From positions 434,001 to 498,000 of the forward strand of contig NZ_CANLBS010000002.1 in the NCBI RefSeq assembly GCF_947488945.1: DNA of 64,000 nt. Reading direction: 5' to 3'. Positions 13,861 through 22,765 of this stretch are shown here, piece after piece. The notes below the pieces were generated by a model. That model worked only from the letters and a program-made list of their open reading frames with translations, had not been told where the DNA came from and did no database searches. How positions within the stretch are numbered: position 1 is the first letter of the stretch; each line of letters starts with the position of its first letter. The position numbers and the translations under genes were made by a program. This stretch comes from an uncultured Streptomyces sp. GTDB taxonomy: Bacteria > Actinomycetota > Actinomycetes > Streptomycetales > Streptomycetaceae.

Positions 13861-15285
13861 TCAGGCGTTGCCGCCGACGTGGTGGACCCGGACCATGTTG
13901 GTGGTGCCGGGGACGCCGGGGGGCGAGCCGGCGGTGATGATGACGGTGTCGCCGGCGTTGTAGCGGCCGAGCTTGGTCAGCTCGCCGTCGACCATGTCGA
14001 CCATCGCGTCGGTGTTGTCCACGTGCGGGACGACGTGGGCCTCGACGCCCCAGCTCAGCGCGAGCTGGTTGCGGGTGGCCTCTTCGGTGGTGAACGCCAG
14101 CACCGGCTGCGCGGCGCGGTAGCGGGACAGCCGGCGGGCGGTGTCGCCGGACTGGGTGAAAGCGACCAGCGCCTTGCCGTCGAGGAAGTCGGCGATCTCG
14201 GCGGCGGCGCGGGCGACCGCACCGCCCTGGGTACGCGGCTTCTTGCCCGGGACGAGCGGCTGGAGGCCCTTGGCGAGCAGTTCCTCCTCGGCCGCGACGA
14301 CGATCTTCGACATGGTCTTGACCGTCTCGATCGGGTACGCGCCGACCGAGGACTCGGCGGAGAGCATGACCGCGTCCGCGCCGTCCAGGATCGCGTTGGC
14401 GACGTCGGACGCCTCGGCGCGGGTCGGCCGGGAGTTGGTGATCATCGACTCCATCATCTGGGTCGCCACGATCACCGGCTTGGCGTTGCGCCGGCACAGC
14501 TCCACCAGGCGCTTCTGCACCATCGGGACCTTCTCCAGCGGGTACTCGACGGCGAGGTCGCCGCGCGCCACCATCACACCGTCGAACGCCATGACGACGC
14601 CCTCCATGTGCTCGACGGCCTGCGGCTTCTCCACCTTGGCGATGACGGGGACCCGGCGGCCCTCCTCGTCCATCACCTTGTGCACGTCCTTGACGTCGTC
14701 GGCGTCGCGCACGAAGGAGAGCGCCACCAGGTCGCAGCCCATCCGCAGGGCGAACCGGAGGTCCTCGACGTCCTTCTCCGACAGGGCGGGCACGTTGACC
14801 GCCGCACCGGGCAGGTTGATGCCCTTGTGGTCGGAGATGACACCGCCCTCGATGACGATGGTCTTGACCCGGGGGCCGTCGACCGACACGACCTTCAGCT
14901 CGACGTTGCCGTCGTTGATGAGGATCGGGTCGCCCTTGGCGACGTCGCCGGGCAGACCCTTGTAGGTCGTGCCGCAGATCGACTTGTCGCCGGGGACGTC
15001 CTCGGAGGTGATGGTGAACTCGTCCCCGCGGACCAGTTCGACGGGGCCCTCGGCGAACTTCGCCAGACGGATCTTCGGGCCCTGGAGGTCGGCGAGGACG
15101 CCGACGGCGCGGCCGGTCTCGGCGGCCGCCTTACGGACCCGGTCGTACCGGCCCTGGTGCTCCTCGTGGGTTCCGTGGCTGAAGTTGAACCGGGCCACGC
15201 TCATGCCGGCCTCGATCAGAGCGACCAACTGCTCGTGGGAGTCGACGGCGGGACCGAGGGTGCAGACGATTTTGGAACGGCGCAT
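13861..15285 (-). CDS. pyk: Pyruvate kinase
   Basis: This 474-residue cytoplasmic enzyme converts phosphoenolpyruvate and ADP to pyruvate and ATP, the last step of glycolysis. It shows 'MRRSKIVCTLGPAVDSHEQL' and the K+/phosphate-site region 'SVARFNFSHGTHEEH'. The catalytic segment is 'VPVIAKVEKPQAVEHMEGVV' with 'DGVMVARGDLAVEYP', then 'ATQMMESMITNSRPTRAEASDV' and a C-terminal regulatory domain. The ATG at 15285 is preceded 7 nt upstream by a TAGGAT -10 box and no Shine-Dalgarno. Upstream is ackA (74 bp), then pta, so pyk may be read both from its own promoter and from the pta-ackA transcript. Confidence 0.96.
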   Translation of the reverse strand: MRRSKIVCTLGPAVDSHEQLVALIEAGMSVARFNFSHGTHEEHQGRYDRVRKAAAETGRAVGVLADLQGPKIRLAKFAEGPVELVRGDEFTITSEDVPGDKSICGTTYKGLPGDVAKGDPILINDGNVELKVVSVDGPRVKTIVIEGGVISDHKGINLPGAAVNVPALSEKDVEDLRFALRMGCDLVALSFVRDADDVKDVHKVMDEEGRRVPVIAKVEKPQAVEHMEGVVMAFDGVMVARGDLAVEYPLEKVPMVQKRLVELCRRNAKPVIVATQMMESMITNSRPTRAEASDVANAILDGADAVMLSAESSVGAYPIETVKTMSKIVVAAEEELLAKGLQPLVPGKKPRTQGGAVARAAAEIADFLDGKALVAFTQSGDTARRLSRYRAAQPVLAFTTEEATRNQLALSWGVEAHVVPHVDNTDAMVDMVDGELTKLGRYNAGDTVIITAGSPPGVPGTTNMVRVHHVGGNA

Positions 15286-15292
15286 GGGGCGG

Positions 15293-15326
15293 ATCCTATC
15301 GGTTTGTTTCGCTGCGGAATATTCCG
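15293..15326 (-). promoter_or_regulatory. pyk promoter with palindrome CGGAATATTCCG
   Basis: On the minus strand, TAGGAT (15293-15298) lies 7 nt before the pyk ATG. The perfect 12-bp palindrome CGGAATATTCCG (15315-15326) covers the position expected for the -35 element, an ideal place for a repressor. The surrounding bases are notably A+T-rich for this genome. Confidence 0.5.
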
Positions 15327-15359
15327 TCTGGTGGAAAGTACAAAGGTGCGCGGGGGTGC

Positions 15360-16670
15360 TCAGTTGTCGTTCTGTCCGGACGCTCCGGCGCGGTCGTCCC
15401 CGCCCCCCGGAGCGGCCCCGCCGACCAGCGCGAAGGTCTGCCCGGCGATCTCCAGTTCCTCGTCGGTCGGGACGACGGCGACCGCCACCCGCGCGTACTC
15501 GGGGGAGATCACCCGCGGCTCGCCGGACCGTACGGCGTTGAGCCCGGCGTCGACCGCCATGCCCAGCTCCTCCAATCCGGCGATCGCCGCCTCGCGGACC
15601 GGCGCCGAGTTCTCCCCGACGCCCGCCGTGAAGACGACCGCGTCCACCCGGCCGAGCACGGCGGTGTAGGCGCCGATGTACTTCTTCAGCCGGTGGATGT
15701 AGATCTCGAAGGCCAGCGTCGCCGCCCTGTCGCCCTCGTCGACCCGGCGGCGGATCTCGCGCATGTCGTTGTCGCCGCAGAGCCCGACCAGCCCGCTCTT
15801 CTTGTTGAGCAGGACGTCGATCTCGTCCGCCGACATGCCCGCCACCCGCTTGAGGTGGAAGACGACGGCGGGATCGACGTCCCCGGAACGCGTCCCCATG
15901 ACGAGGCCCTCCAGCGGGGTCAGGCCCATGGAGGTGTCCACGCACCGGCCGCCCGCGACCGCCGACGCCGAGGCGCCGTTGCCGAGGTGCAGCACGATCG
16001 TGTTCAGCTCCTCCACGGGGCGGCCGAGCAGCTCGGCCGTCCTGCGCGAGACGTACGCGTGCGAGGTGCCGTGGAAGCCGTAGCGGCGCACCCGGTGCGC
16101 GTCGGCGGTCGCCACGTCGATCGCGTACCGCGCCGCGTGCTCCGGCATCGTCGTGTGGAACGCCGTGTCGAAGACCGCCACCTGCGGCAGGTCCGGGCGG
16201 AGCGCCTGTGCGGTGCGGATGCCGGTGATGTTCGCCGGGTTGTGCAGCGGGGCGACCGGCACCAGCCGCTCGATCTCCTTGAGCACGTCGTCGTCGATGA
16301 CGGTCGGCTCGCTGAACTTCAGCCCGCCGTGCACGACCCGGTGGCCGATGGCGGCCAGTTCGGGGGAGTCCAGGCCGAGGCCGTCGGCGGCCAGCTCCTC
16401 GGCGGCCGCCTTCAGCGCCTCCTCGTGGTCGGCGATGCGGCCGGTGCGTTCGCGCGCCTCGCCGCCCCGGGCGACCGGGGTGTGGACCAGGCGGGAGGTC
16501 TCCTCGCCGATCCTCTCGACCAGGCCGGACGCCAGCCGGGTCCCCGCACGCATGTCGAGGAGCTGGTACTTCACCGACGAGGAGCCGGAGTTCAGCACCA
16601 GCACGCGGTGCGGCGCGGCCTGCGCGTTCTCGTCGTGGGCGGTCGTGTTGTTCGTGTCGCTCGTGGTCAT
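15360..16670 (-). CDS. ackA: Acetate kinase
   Basis: This 436-residue cytoplasmic enzyme interconverts acetyl phosphate and ADP with acetate and ATP. It has the ASKHA-fold signatures 'VLVLNSGSSSVKYQLLDM', 'HRVVHGGLKF', 'AVFDTAFHTTMPEHAARYAI', 'YGFHGTSHAYV', 'LHLGNGASASAV' and 'TAGVGENSAPVREA'. The N-terminal 20 residues are a Thr/Asn-rich extension. The gene begins 5 bp after the pta stop, giving the usual pta-ackA pair for acetate overflow and acetyl-phosphate balance. Confidence 0.96.
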   Translation of the reverse strand: MTTSDTNNTTAHDENAQAAPHRVLVLNSGSSSVKYQLLDMRAGTRLASGLVERIGEETSRLVHTPVARGGEARERTGRIADHEEALKAAAEELAADGLGLDSPELAAIGHRVVHGGLKFSEPTVIDDDVLKEIERLVPVAPLHNPANITGIRTAQALRPDLPQVAVFDTAFHTTMPEHAARYAIDVATADAHRVRRYGFHGTSHAYVSRRTAELLGRPVEELNTIVLHLGNGASASAVAGGRCVDTSMGLTPLEGLVMGTRSGDVDPAVVFHLKRVAGMSADEIDVLLNKKSGLVGLCGDNDMREIRRRVDEGDRAATLAFEIYIHRLKKYIGAYTAVLGRVDAVVFTAGVGENSAPVREAAIAGLEELGMAVDAGLNAVRSGEPRVISPEYARVAVAVVPTDEELEIAGQTFALVGGAAPGGGDDRAGASGQNDN

Positions 16671-16675
16671 GCTGG

Positions 16676-18748
16676 TCACTCCTCGCCCTGGGCCTGGATC
16701 GCCGTGATGGCCACGGTGTTGACGATGTCCTGCACCAGTGCGCCGCGCGACAGGTCGTTGACCGGCTTGCGCAGCCCCTGGAGCACCGGGCCCACGGCCA
16801 CCGCCCCCGCCGAGCGCTGCACGGCCTTGTAGGTGTTGTTCCCGGTGTTGAGGTCCGGAAAGATCAGGACGGTCGCCTGGCCCGCCACCTCGGAGCCCGG
16901 CAGCTTCGTCGCCGCCACCGACGGTTCGACCGCCGCGTCGTACTGGATCGGGCCCTCGATGCGCAGATCGGGCCGCTCCGCGCGCACCCGCTCGGTCGCC
17001 TGGCGCACCTTGTCGACGTCGGCGCCCGACCCCGAGGTGCCGGTGGAGTACGACAGCATCGCGATCCGGGGTTCCACCCCGAACCGGGCGGCGGTCGCCG
17101 CCGACTGCACCGCGATGTCCGCGAGCTGCTCGGCGTCCGGGTCCGGGTTGACCGCGCAGTCCCCGTACACCAGTACCTTGTCGGCGAGGCACATGAAGAA
17201 GACCGAGGAGACGATCGAGGCGTCCGGCTTGGTCTTGATGATCTCGAAGGCGGGCCGGATGGTCGCCGCGGTGGAGTGCACCGAGCCGGAGACCATGCCG
17301 TCGGCCAGGCCCTCCTGCACCATCAGCGTGCCGAAGTAGTTCACGTCGGAGACGACGTCGTGTGCCAGCTCGACCGTCACCCCCCGGTGCGCGCGGAGCT
17401 GGGCGTACCGCTCGGCGAACCGCTGCCGCAGCTCGGAGGTCTGCGGGTCGATGAGCTGGGTGCCGGTGAGGTCGATGCCGAGGTCCGCGGCCTTCTTGCG
17501 GATCAGGTCGGTGTCGCCGAGCAGAGTCAGGTCGCAGACGTCTCGGCGCAGCAGCACGTCCGCGGCGCGCAGCACCCGCTCCTCGGTGCCCTCGGGCAGC
17601 ACCACGCGACGCCGGTGGGCGCGGGCCTGCTCCAGCAGGTCGTGCTCGAACATCATGGGCGTGACCCGGCCGCTGCGGGCCAGCGAGATGCGCTCCAGCA
17701 GGGCGCCGGTGTCGACGTGGCGCTCGAACAGGCCGAGCGCGGTCTCCACCTTGCGCGGGGTCGCCGCGTTGAGCTTGCCCTCCAGGCCGAACAGCTCGCC
17801 CGCGGTCGGGAACGAGCCGCCGGCGACCGAGACCACCGGGGTGCCGGGCGCGAGGCGGGCCGCCAGCGTCAGGATCTCCTCGCCGGGCCGCTCGTCGAGG
17901 GTGAGCAGCACCCCGGCGATCGGCGGGGTGCCGGCGCTGTGCGCGGCGAGCGAGCCGACCACCAGGTCGGAGCGGTCTCCGGGGGTGACCACCAGGCAGC
18001 CGGGTGTCAGGGCGTTCAGCAGGTTGGGCAGCATGGCGCCGCCGAAGACGAAGTCGAGCGCGTCGCGGGCCAGCCCCGCGTCGTCGCCGAGCAGCACCGT
18101 GCCGTCCAGCGCGGCGGTGATCTGCGCGACCGTGGGCGCGGAGAGCGCGGCGTCGTCGGGGAGCACGAAGGCGGGGACCGGGAGCCGGGCGCCGATGCCG
18201 TCCGCGACGGTCTGCCGGTCGTCGGGCGCGACCCGGTTGACCACCATCGCGATGACGTCGCAGCCGAGCCCGGCGTAGGCGCGGTAGGCGTTGCGGGCCT
18301 CCGCGGCGACCGAGTCGGCGGGCTGTCCGCGACCGCCGACGACGGTGACGACGGAGGCGCCGAACTCGTTGGCCAGCCGGGCGTTGAGAGCCAGTTCGTC
18401 CGGGAGCTGGGTGGCGGCGTAGTCGGAGCCGAGGACCAGGACGACCTCGTAGTCGCGGGCGACGGCGTGGAAGCGCTCCACGAGCCGGGAGACCAGCTCG
18501 TCGGTGCCCTTTTCCGCCTGGACCGCCGCCGCCTCCGCGTAACCGAGGCCGTACACGGTCTCCTCGGCCTGCGAGAGCCGGTAGCGGGCCCGCAGCAGTT
18601 CGAACAGCCGGTCCGGACCCTCGTGGAACAGTGGCCGGAACACGCCGACGCGGTCCACCTGGCGCGTCAGCAGTTCCATGACACCGAGTTCCACGACCTG
18701 GCGGCCGTCCCCCCGGTCGATGCCGGTCACGTACACGCTGCGCGTCAC
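16676..18748 (-). CDS. pta: Phosphate acetyltransferase (long form with N-terminal DRTGG domain)
   Basis: This 690-residue enzyme exchanges acetyl-CoA and phosphate with acetyl phosphate and CoA. Domains are an N-terminal P-loop-like dethiobiotin-synthase-type domain (about 1-200, 'VYVTGIDRGDGRQVVELGVM'), a DRTGG region (about 210-325) and the C-terminal catalytic PTA domain (about 370-690). The catalytic domain contains 'RRRVVLPEGTEERVLRAADV', 'MLSYSTGTSGSGADVDKV' and 'GPIQYDAAVEPSVAATKLP'. The GTG start gives 'VTRSVYVTGIDRGDG', the normal N-terminus; the longer in-frame extension is Arg-rich and rejected. It is co-transcribed with ackA (5-bp gap). Confidence 0.94.
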   Translation of the reverse strand: MTRSVYVTGIDRGDGRQVVELGVMELLTRQVDRVGVFRPLFHEGPDRLFELLRARYRLSQAEETVYGLGYAEAAAVQAEKGTDELVSRLVERFHAVARDYEVVLVLGSDYAATQLPDELALNARLANEFGASVVTVVGGRGQPADSVAAEARNAYRAYAGLGCDVIAMVVNRVAPDDRQTVADGIGARLPVPAFVLPDDAALSAPTVAQITAALDGTVLLGDDAGLARDALDFVFGGAMLPNLLNALTPGCLVVTPGDRSDLVVGSLAAHSAGTPPIAGVLLTLDERPGEEILTLAARLAPGTPVVSVAGGSFPTAGELFGLEGKLNAATPRKVETALGLFERHVDTGALLERISLARSGRVTPMMFEHDLLEQARAHRRRVVLPEGTEERVLRAADVLLRRDVCDLTLLGDTDLIRKKAADLGIDLTGTQLIDPQTSELRQRFAERYAQLRAHRGVTVELAHDVVSDVNYFGTLMVQEGLADGMVSGSVHSTAATIRPAFEIIKTKPDASIVSSVFFMCLADKVLVYGDCAVNPDPDAEQLADIAVQSAATAARFGVEPRIAMLSYSTGTSGSGADVDKVRQATERVRAERPDLRIEGPIQYDAAVEPSVAATKLPGSEVAGQATVLIFPDLNTGNNTYKAVQRSAGAVAVGPVLQGLRKPVNDLSRGALVQDIVNTVAITAIQAQGEE

Positions 18749-19147
18749 GCGTGCTCTCCCATCCCCACGGGCGGTCACGGCCGATCGTGTCGCCGATATC
18801 CCGATTCGGGTCGTATTGGCTTGCATTGCCTCTTGACGATACCCGCGCGGCGGGCTAGGACGCCCCCGGAGAGAGTGCCCTGCCGGGGCTGGGCCCGCAC
18901 CTGCGCCACGTGGGGTCCGAAGCCTCTCCGGGCCCCGGACCAAGGCTGCCGCAGTCCGCCGTCGCACGGCCCGCGCGCACCGGGTCTTCCGTCACCCGTA
19001 CCCGGGATTTCGCTTTTTCGTCTCCCCGCCGGGGCGGCCGGAAGCGCGAGGTGCGTGCGCGCCGTGGGACAATCGGGGCGGCTCACGGTACGGGGGTTCC
19101 CAGGGGCTCCCGGTAGCCCGGCACTAGCGAGCAGGAGACACAGCACG
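18749..19147 (+). other. Divergent gap between pta and pfkA
   Basis: About 400 bp without a credible gene. It must hold both promoters. A good vegetative-type plus-strand promoter is at 18833-18861. The pfkA ribosome-binding region (GAGCAGGAGA) is just before 19148. Confidence 0.55.
18833..18861 (+). promoter_or_regulatory. Vegetative-type promoter toward pfkA
   Basis: TTGACG (18833-18838), a 17-nt spacer, then TAGGAC (18856-18861): close to the main sigma-factor consensus. It would give a leader of roughly 280 nt to the pfkA start. Confidence 0.5.
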
Positions 19148-20173
19148 ATGCGCATCGGAATTCTCACCGCGGGCGGCGACTGCCCCGGACTGAACGCAGT
19201 GATCCGGTCGGTCGTGCACCGTGCGGTGGTGGGGCACGGCGACGAGGTCATCGGTTTCGAGGACGGCTTCAAGGGCCTCCTGGACGGTTTCTACCGCCCC
19301 CTCGACCTCAACGCCGTCAGCGGCATCCTGGCGCGTGGCGGGACGATCCTCGGATCGGCCCGGCTGGAGCGCGACCGCCTGCGCGAGGCCGCCGAGAACT
19401 GCGACGAGCTGGCCCGCCGCTACGGCATCGACGCCCTGATCCCGATCGGCGGCGAGGGCACCCTGACGGCGGCCCGGATGCTCTCCGACGCCGGCATGCC
19501 GGTCGTCGGCGTCCCGAAGACCATCGACAACGACATCTCCGCCACCGACCGCACCTTCGGGTTCGACACCGCGGTGGGCGTCGCCACCGAGGCCATAGAC
19601 CGTCTGAAGACCACCGCCGAGTCGCACCAGCGGGTGATGGTCGTCGAGGTCATGGGCCGGCACGCCGGCTGGATCGCCCTGGAGTCCGGGATGGCGGGCG
19701 GCGCGCACGGCATCTGCCTGCCCGAGCGGCCCTTCCAGGTGGACGACCTGGTGAAGATGGTCGAGGAGCGGTTCGCGCGCGGCAAGAAGTTCGCCGTCGT
19801 CTGCGTCGCCGAGGGCGCGCACCCGGCCGAGGGTTCCATGTCGTACGCCAAGGGCGCCATCGACCAGTTCGGCCACGAGCGCTTCCAGGGCATCGGCAAC
19901 CGGCTCGCCGCCGAGCTGGAGATGCGGCTCGGCAAGGAGGCCAGGCCGGTGATCCTCGGCCACGTCCAGCGCGGCGGCACCCCGACCGCGTACGACCGGG
20001 TGCTCGCCACCCGGTTCGGCTGGAACGCGGTGGAGGCCGTGCACCGCGGCGACTTCGGCAAGATGACGGCCCTGCGCGGCAACGCCATCGTCATGGTGCC
20101 GCTCGCCGACGCCGTGACGCGGCTGAAGACCGTGCCCGCCGAGCGCATGATCGAGGCGGAGTCCGTCTTCTAG
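19148..20173 (+). CDS. pfkA: 6-phosphofructokinase, ATP-dependent type
   Basis: This 341-residue cytoplasmic enzyme phosphorylates fructose 6-phosphate to the 1,6-bisphosphate. Motifs seen are 'MRIGILTAGGDCPGLNAVIR', 'IGGEGTL' (residues 100-106), 'VPKTIDNDISATDRTFGFDT' and 'VEVMGRHAGWIAL'. Gly104 in GGEGT, where pyrophosphate-dependent enzymes carry Asp, indicates use of ATP (family knowledge). The ATG at 19148 follows a GCAGGAGA ribosome-binding site. It is monocistronic, with a hairpin terminator at 20202. As recalled it corresponds to the pfkA2-type copy near pta-ackA-pyk in S. coelicolor. Confidence 0.95.
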   Translation: MRIGILTAGGDCPGLNAVIRSVVHRAVVGHGDEVIGFEDGFKGLLDGFYRPLDLNAVSGILARGGTILGSARLERDRLREAAENCDELARRYGIDALIPIGGEGTLTAARMLSDAGMPVVGVPKTIDNDISATDRTFGFDTAVGVATEAIDRLKTTAESHQRVMVVEVMGRHAGWIALESGMAGGAHGICLPERPFQVDDLVKMVEERFARGKKFAVVCVAEGAHPAEGSMSYAKGAIDQFGHERFQGIGNRLAAELEMRLGKEARPVILGHVQRGGTPTAYDRVLATRFGWNAVEAVHRGDFGKMTALRGNAIVMVPLADAVTRLKTVPAERMIEAESVF

Positions 20174-20201
20174 GAGACCCCGCGCCCACCGGGGCGCCGT
20201 G

Positions 20202-20237
20202 CACGAGGGGCGGGGCCGCGAGCCCCGCCCCTTCGTG
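20202..20237 (+). terminator. Hairpin terminator of pfkA
   Basis: Arms CACGAGGGGCGGGGC and GCCCCGCCCCTTCGTG (one bulge) with a 5-nt loop lie 28 bp past the pfkA stop. A T-rich run follows. It may also serve the convergent response-regulator gene. Confidence 0.75.
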
Positions 20238-20262
20238 TTGTCGTGCTTGTGCGCTCCCGCCG

Positions 20263-20937
20263 TCACCGGTGGTCCGGCGTCCACCGGTAGTGCAGCTCCG
20301 GTCGCCCCACCTGCCCGTAGTGCGGCTTCCGGGCCGCCCGTCCCTCGGTCACCAGGTGCTCCAGATAGCGGCGGGCCGTGATCCGCGAGATGCCCAGCGC
20401 CTCCCCGGCGGCCGCCGACGTCACCCCGCCCGGGGCCGCCCGCAGCACCCGCGTCACCGCCTCCAGCGTCGGCCCGCTCAGCCCCTTCGGCAGCGCGGAG
20501 GCGTGCGGCGCCCGCAGCGCGCCGAGCGCCCGGTCCACCTCCTCCTGGCCGCTGGCCTCGCCGGCCGCCGCCCGGAACTCCGCGTACCGGGTCAGCCGGT
20601 CCCGCAGCGTCGGATAGGTGAACGGCTTCAGCACGTACTGCACCACTCCGAGCGACACGCCCTCCCGCACCACCGCCAGATCGCGCGCCGAGGTCACCGC
20701 GATGACGTCCGCCCCGTGGCCGTTGGCCCGCAGTGCCCGCAGCAGTTGGAGCCCGTGGCCGTCGGGCAGGTAGAGGTCGAGCAGCAGCAGATCGACCTCC
20801 GTGCGCTCCAGCGCCCGCACCGCCGCCGCCCGCGAGTGCGCCACCGCCGCCACCTCGAAGCCCGGCACCCGCTCCACGTACAGCCGGTGCGCGTCGGCCG
20901 CCACCGGATCGTCCTCGACCACCAGCACCCGGATCAC
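20263..20937 (-). CDS. Response regulator of a CitB/DcuR-like two-component system
   Basis: This 224-residue protein has a receiver domain (1-120) with the acidic pocket Glu8-Asp9-Asp10, phospho-acceptor Asp54 ('DLLLLDLYLPDGHG') and Lys in 'YVLKPFTY'. The C-terminal helix-turn-helix ('GGVTSAAAGEALGISRITARRYLEHLVTEG') is of the CitB/DctR type. It overlaps the upstream histidine-kinase gene by 4 bp (ATGA). The pair is divergent from a dicarboxylate symporter, so the regulator probably activates that gene in response to C4-dicarboxylates or citrate (inference from context). Confidence 0.9.
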   Translation of the reverse strand: MIRVLVVEDDPVAADAHRLYVERVPGFEVAAVAHSRAAAVRALERTEVDLLLLDLYLPDGHGLQLLRALRANGHGADVIAVTSARDLAVVREGVSLGVVQYVLKPFTYPTLRDRLTRYAEFRAAAGEASGQEEVDRALGALRAPHASALPKGLSGPTLEAVTRVLRAAPGGVTSAAAGEALGISRITARRYLEHLVTEGRAARKPHYGQVGRPELHYRWTPDHR

Positions 20938-22616
20938 GCCCGCGCCTCCGATCCCGTACGGCCCGCCAGCGGGAGGCGCACGGAGAACTCCGCGCCGCCG
21001 TCCGCGCCGCGGCCCAGCTCCACCGAACCGCCCGCCCGCACCGCCGCCTGTCGGACCAGCGCCAGGCCGAGCCCCCGGCCCGAGCCGCGGGTCGACCAGC
21101 CGTCGCGGAACACCGCGTCCGCGTCCCCGGCCTCCACGCCCGGTCCGCTGTCCGCGACCCGCAGCAGCAGCTCACCGCCGTCCGCCCGCACCGTCACGGT
21201 GACCCGCGGCCGGACCGGGCCGGCGCCGGCGGACGCCCGCGGGACGGGCACGGCCGCCGTCCGGGCCGCGTCCCCGTGCCGCCCGCCGAAACCACCCGTC
21301 GCCGCGTCCACCGCGTTGTCGATCAGATTGCCGAGGACGGTCACCAGGTCGCGCCGGGCCAGCCCGTCCGGCAGCACCCCGTCGTCCAGCAGGCTCTCCT
21401 CGGTCAGCACCAGCTCCACGCCCTGTTCGTTCGCCTGCGCCGCCTTGCCGAGCAGCAGCGCCGCCAGTACCGGCTCGCCGACCGCGCCCACCACCCGGTC
21501 GGTGAGCACCTGCGCCAGCTCCAGCTCGGCGGTGGCGAAGTCCACCGCCTCCTCGGCCCGGCCCAGCTCGATCAGCGACACCACCGTGTGCAGCCGGTTC
21601 GCCGCCTCGTGCGCCTGGGCCCGCAGCGCACGGGTGAAACCGCGCTCCGAGTCGAGCTCGCCGGACAGCGCCTGCAGCTCCGTGTGGTCGCGCAGCGTCA
21701 CCACGGTGCCGCGCCGCTCGCCGCCCACCACCGGCCGGGAGTTGACCACGATCACCCGGTCCGCCGTCAGATGCAGCTCGTCGGCGCGCGGCTCGGGGGC
21801 GAGCAGCGCCCCGGTGAGCGCGGCCGGCAGCGCCAGCTCGTCCACCCGCCGCCCCACCGCGTCCGGGCCGAGGCCCAGCAGTTCCCGCCCCGCGTCGTTG
21901 ACCAGCGCGATCCGCCGCTGCCCGTCCAGCATCAGCAGCCCCTCGCGCACCGCGTGCAGCGCCGCCTGGTGGTAGTCGTGCATCCGGCTCAGCTCGGCGG
22001 CGTTCATCCCGTGGGTGTGCCGCCGCAGCCGCGCGTTGACCACGTACGTGCCGAGCCCGCCCAGCGCCAGCGCCCCGCCGGCCGCCAGCCCGAGCGCCCG
22101 CACCTGCTCCCGGACCTGCCGCGACACCCGGTCCACCGTGATGCCCGCGCTCACCAGGCCGGTGATCCGGCCGCCGTCCCGCACCGGTGTGACCACCCGG
22201 ATCGACGGGCCGAGGGTGCCGGTGTACGTCTCCGAGAAGGTCTCGCCCAGCAGCGCCCGCTCGCGGTGGCCGAGGAAGGTTTCGCCGATGCGCGCGGTGT
22301 TCGGGTGGGTCCACCGCGAACCGGCCGGGCTCATGATCGTGACGAACGCGATCCCGGTGTCCGCGCGGACCCGCTCCGCGTACGGCTGGAGTACGGCGGA
22401 CGGGTCCGGGGTACGGATCGCCTCCCGCACCGACGGCGAAGCGGCCACCGCGAGCGCCGTCGCGCGGACCTGCCGCTCGGCGGTGTCACGGGCCTGCTCG
22501 CTGCCGGAGGCGTACGCGTAGACGGCGCAGCCGGCCACCACCGCGGCGACCAGCACGACCTGCATCGCGAAGAGCTGCCCGGCCAGCGAACGCGGGCGGG
22601 TACGGGGGAGGCGCAT
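20934..22616 (-). CDS. Sensor histidine kinase, CitA/DcuS-like
   Basis: This 560-residue membrane kinase has a first transmembrane helix at about 12-37 and an extracytoplasmic PAS-like (PDC) sensor domain at about 40-175 ('DTGIAFVTIMSPAGSRWTHPN', 'IGETFLGHRERALLGETFSETYTGTLGPS'). A second helix (about 186-208), a cytoplasmic PAS (about 225-325), the phospho-acceptor region 'RAQAHEAANRLHTVVSLIEL' and the ATPase boxes 'LGNLIDNAVDA', 'VADSGPGV' and 'GRGLGLALVRQAA' follow. The sensor-domain pattern is that of the citrate/C4-dicarboxylate family. An Ala/Pro-rich insertion of about 35 residues interrupts the ATPase domain after the N box. Confidence 0.9.
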   Translation of the reverse strand: MRLPRTRPRSLAGQLFAMQVVLVAAVVAGCAVYAYASGSEQARDTAERQVRATALAVAASPSVREAIRTPDPSAVLQPYAERVRADTGIAFVTIMSPAGSRWTHPNTARIGETFLGHRERALLGETFSETYTGTLGPSIRVVTPVRDGGRITGLVSAGITVDRVSRQVREQVRALGLAAGGALALGGLGTYVVNARLRRHTHGMNAAELSRMHDYHQAALHAVREGLLMLDGQRRIALVNDAGRELLGLGPDAVGRRVDELALPAALTGALLAPEPRADELHLTADRVIVVNSRPVVGGERRGTVVTLRDHTELQALSGELDSERGFTRALRAQAHEAANRLHTVVSLIELGRAEEAVDFATAELELAQVLTDRVVGAVGEPVLAALLLGKAAQANEQGVELVLTEESLLDDGVLPDGLARRDLVTVLGNLIDNAVDAATGGFGGRHGDAARTAAVPVPRASAGAGPVRPRVTVTVRADGGELLLRVADSGPGVEAGDADAVFRDGWSTRGSGRGLGLALVRQAAVRAGGSVELGRGADGGAEFSVRLPLAGRTGSEARA

Positions 22617-22680
22617 GGCCCACAGTCTGCCTTCCCGTCCCGCGCCCTCCCACCGGTCCCGTGAACGTTATGAACGCAAG

Positions 22681-22696
22681 GGTGACGGCCGTCACA
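22681..22696 (+). promoter_or_regulatory. CRP-like palindrome upstream of the dicarboxylate symporter
   Basis: GGTGACGGCCGTCACA contains GTGA-N6-TCAC with perfect symmetry (14 bp, 22682-22695), the core of actinobacterial CRP sites. It lies 70 bp before the symporter GTG in the divergent promoter region, a sensible site for carbon-source control. It could equally serve the response regulator. Confidence 0.45.
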
Positions 22697-22765
22697 GCGC
22701 GATGGATAGTCACCGAGGCCCCCCAGGGACGAGGGGCCGCCGCCGACCGAGCCGAGGAGACGCCC

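Noticed and set aside
19148..20173. Pyrophosphate-dependent phosphofructokinase
   Set aside because: The cofactor motif is GGEGT with Gly at the position where pyrophosphate enzymes carry Asp, so the ATP-dependent type is preferred.
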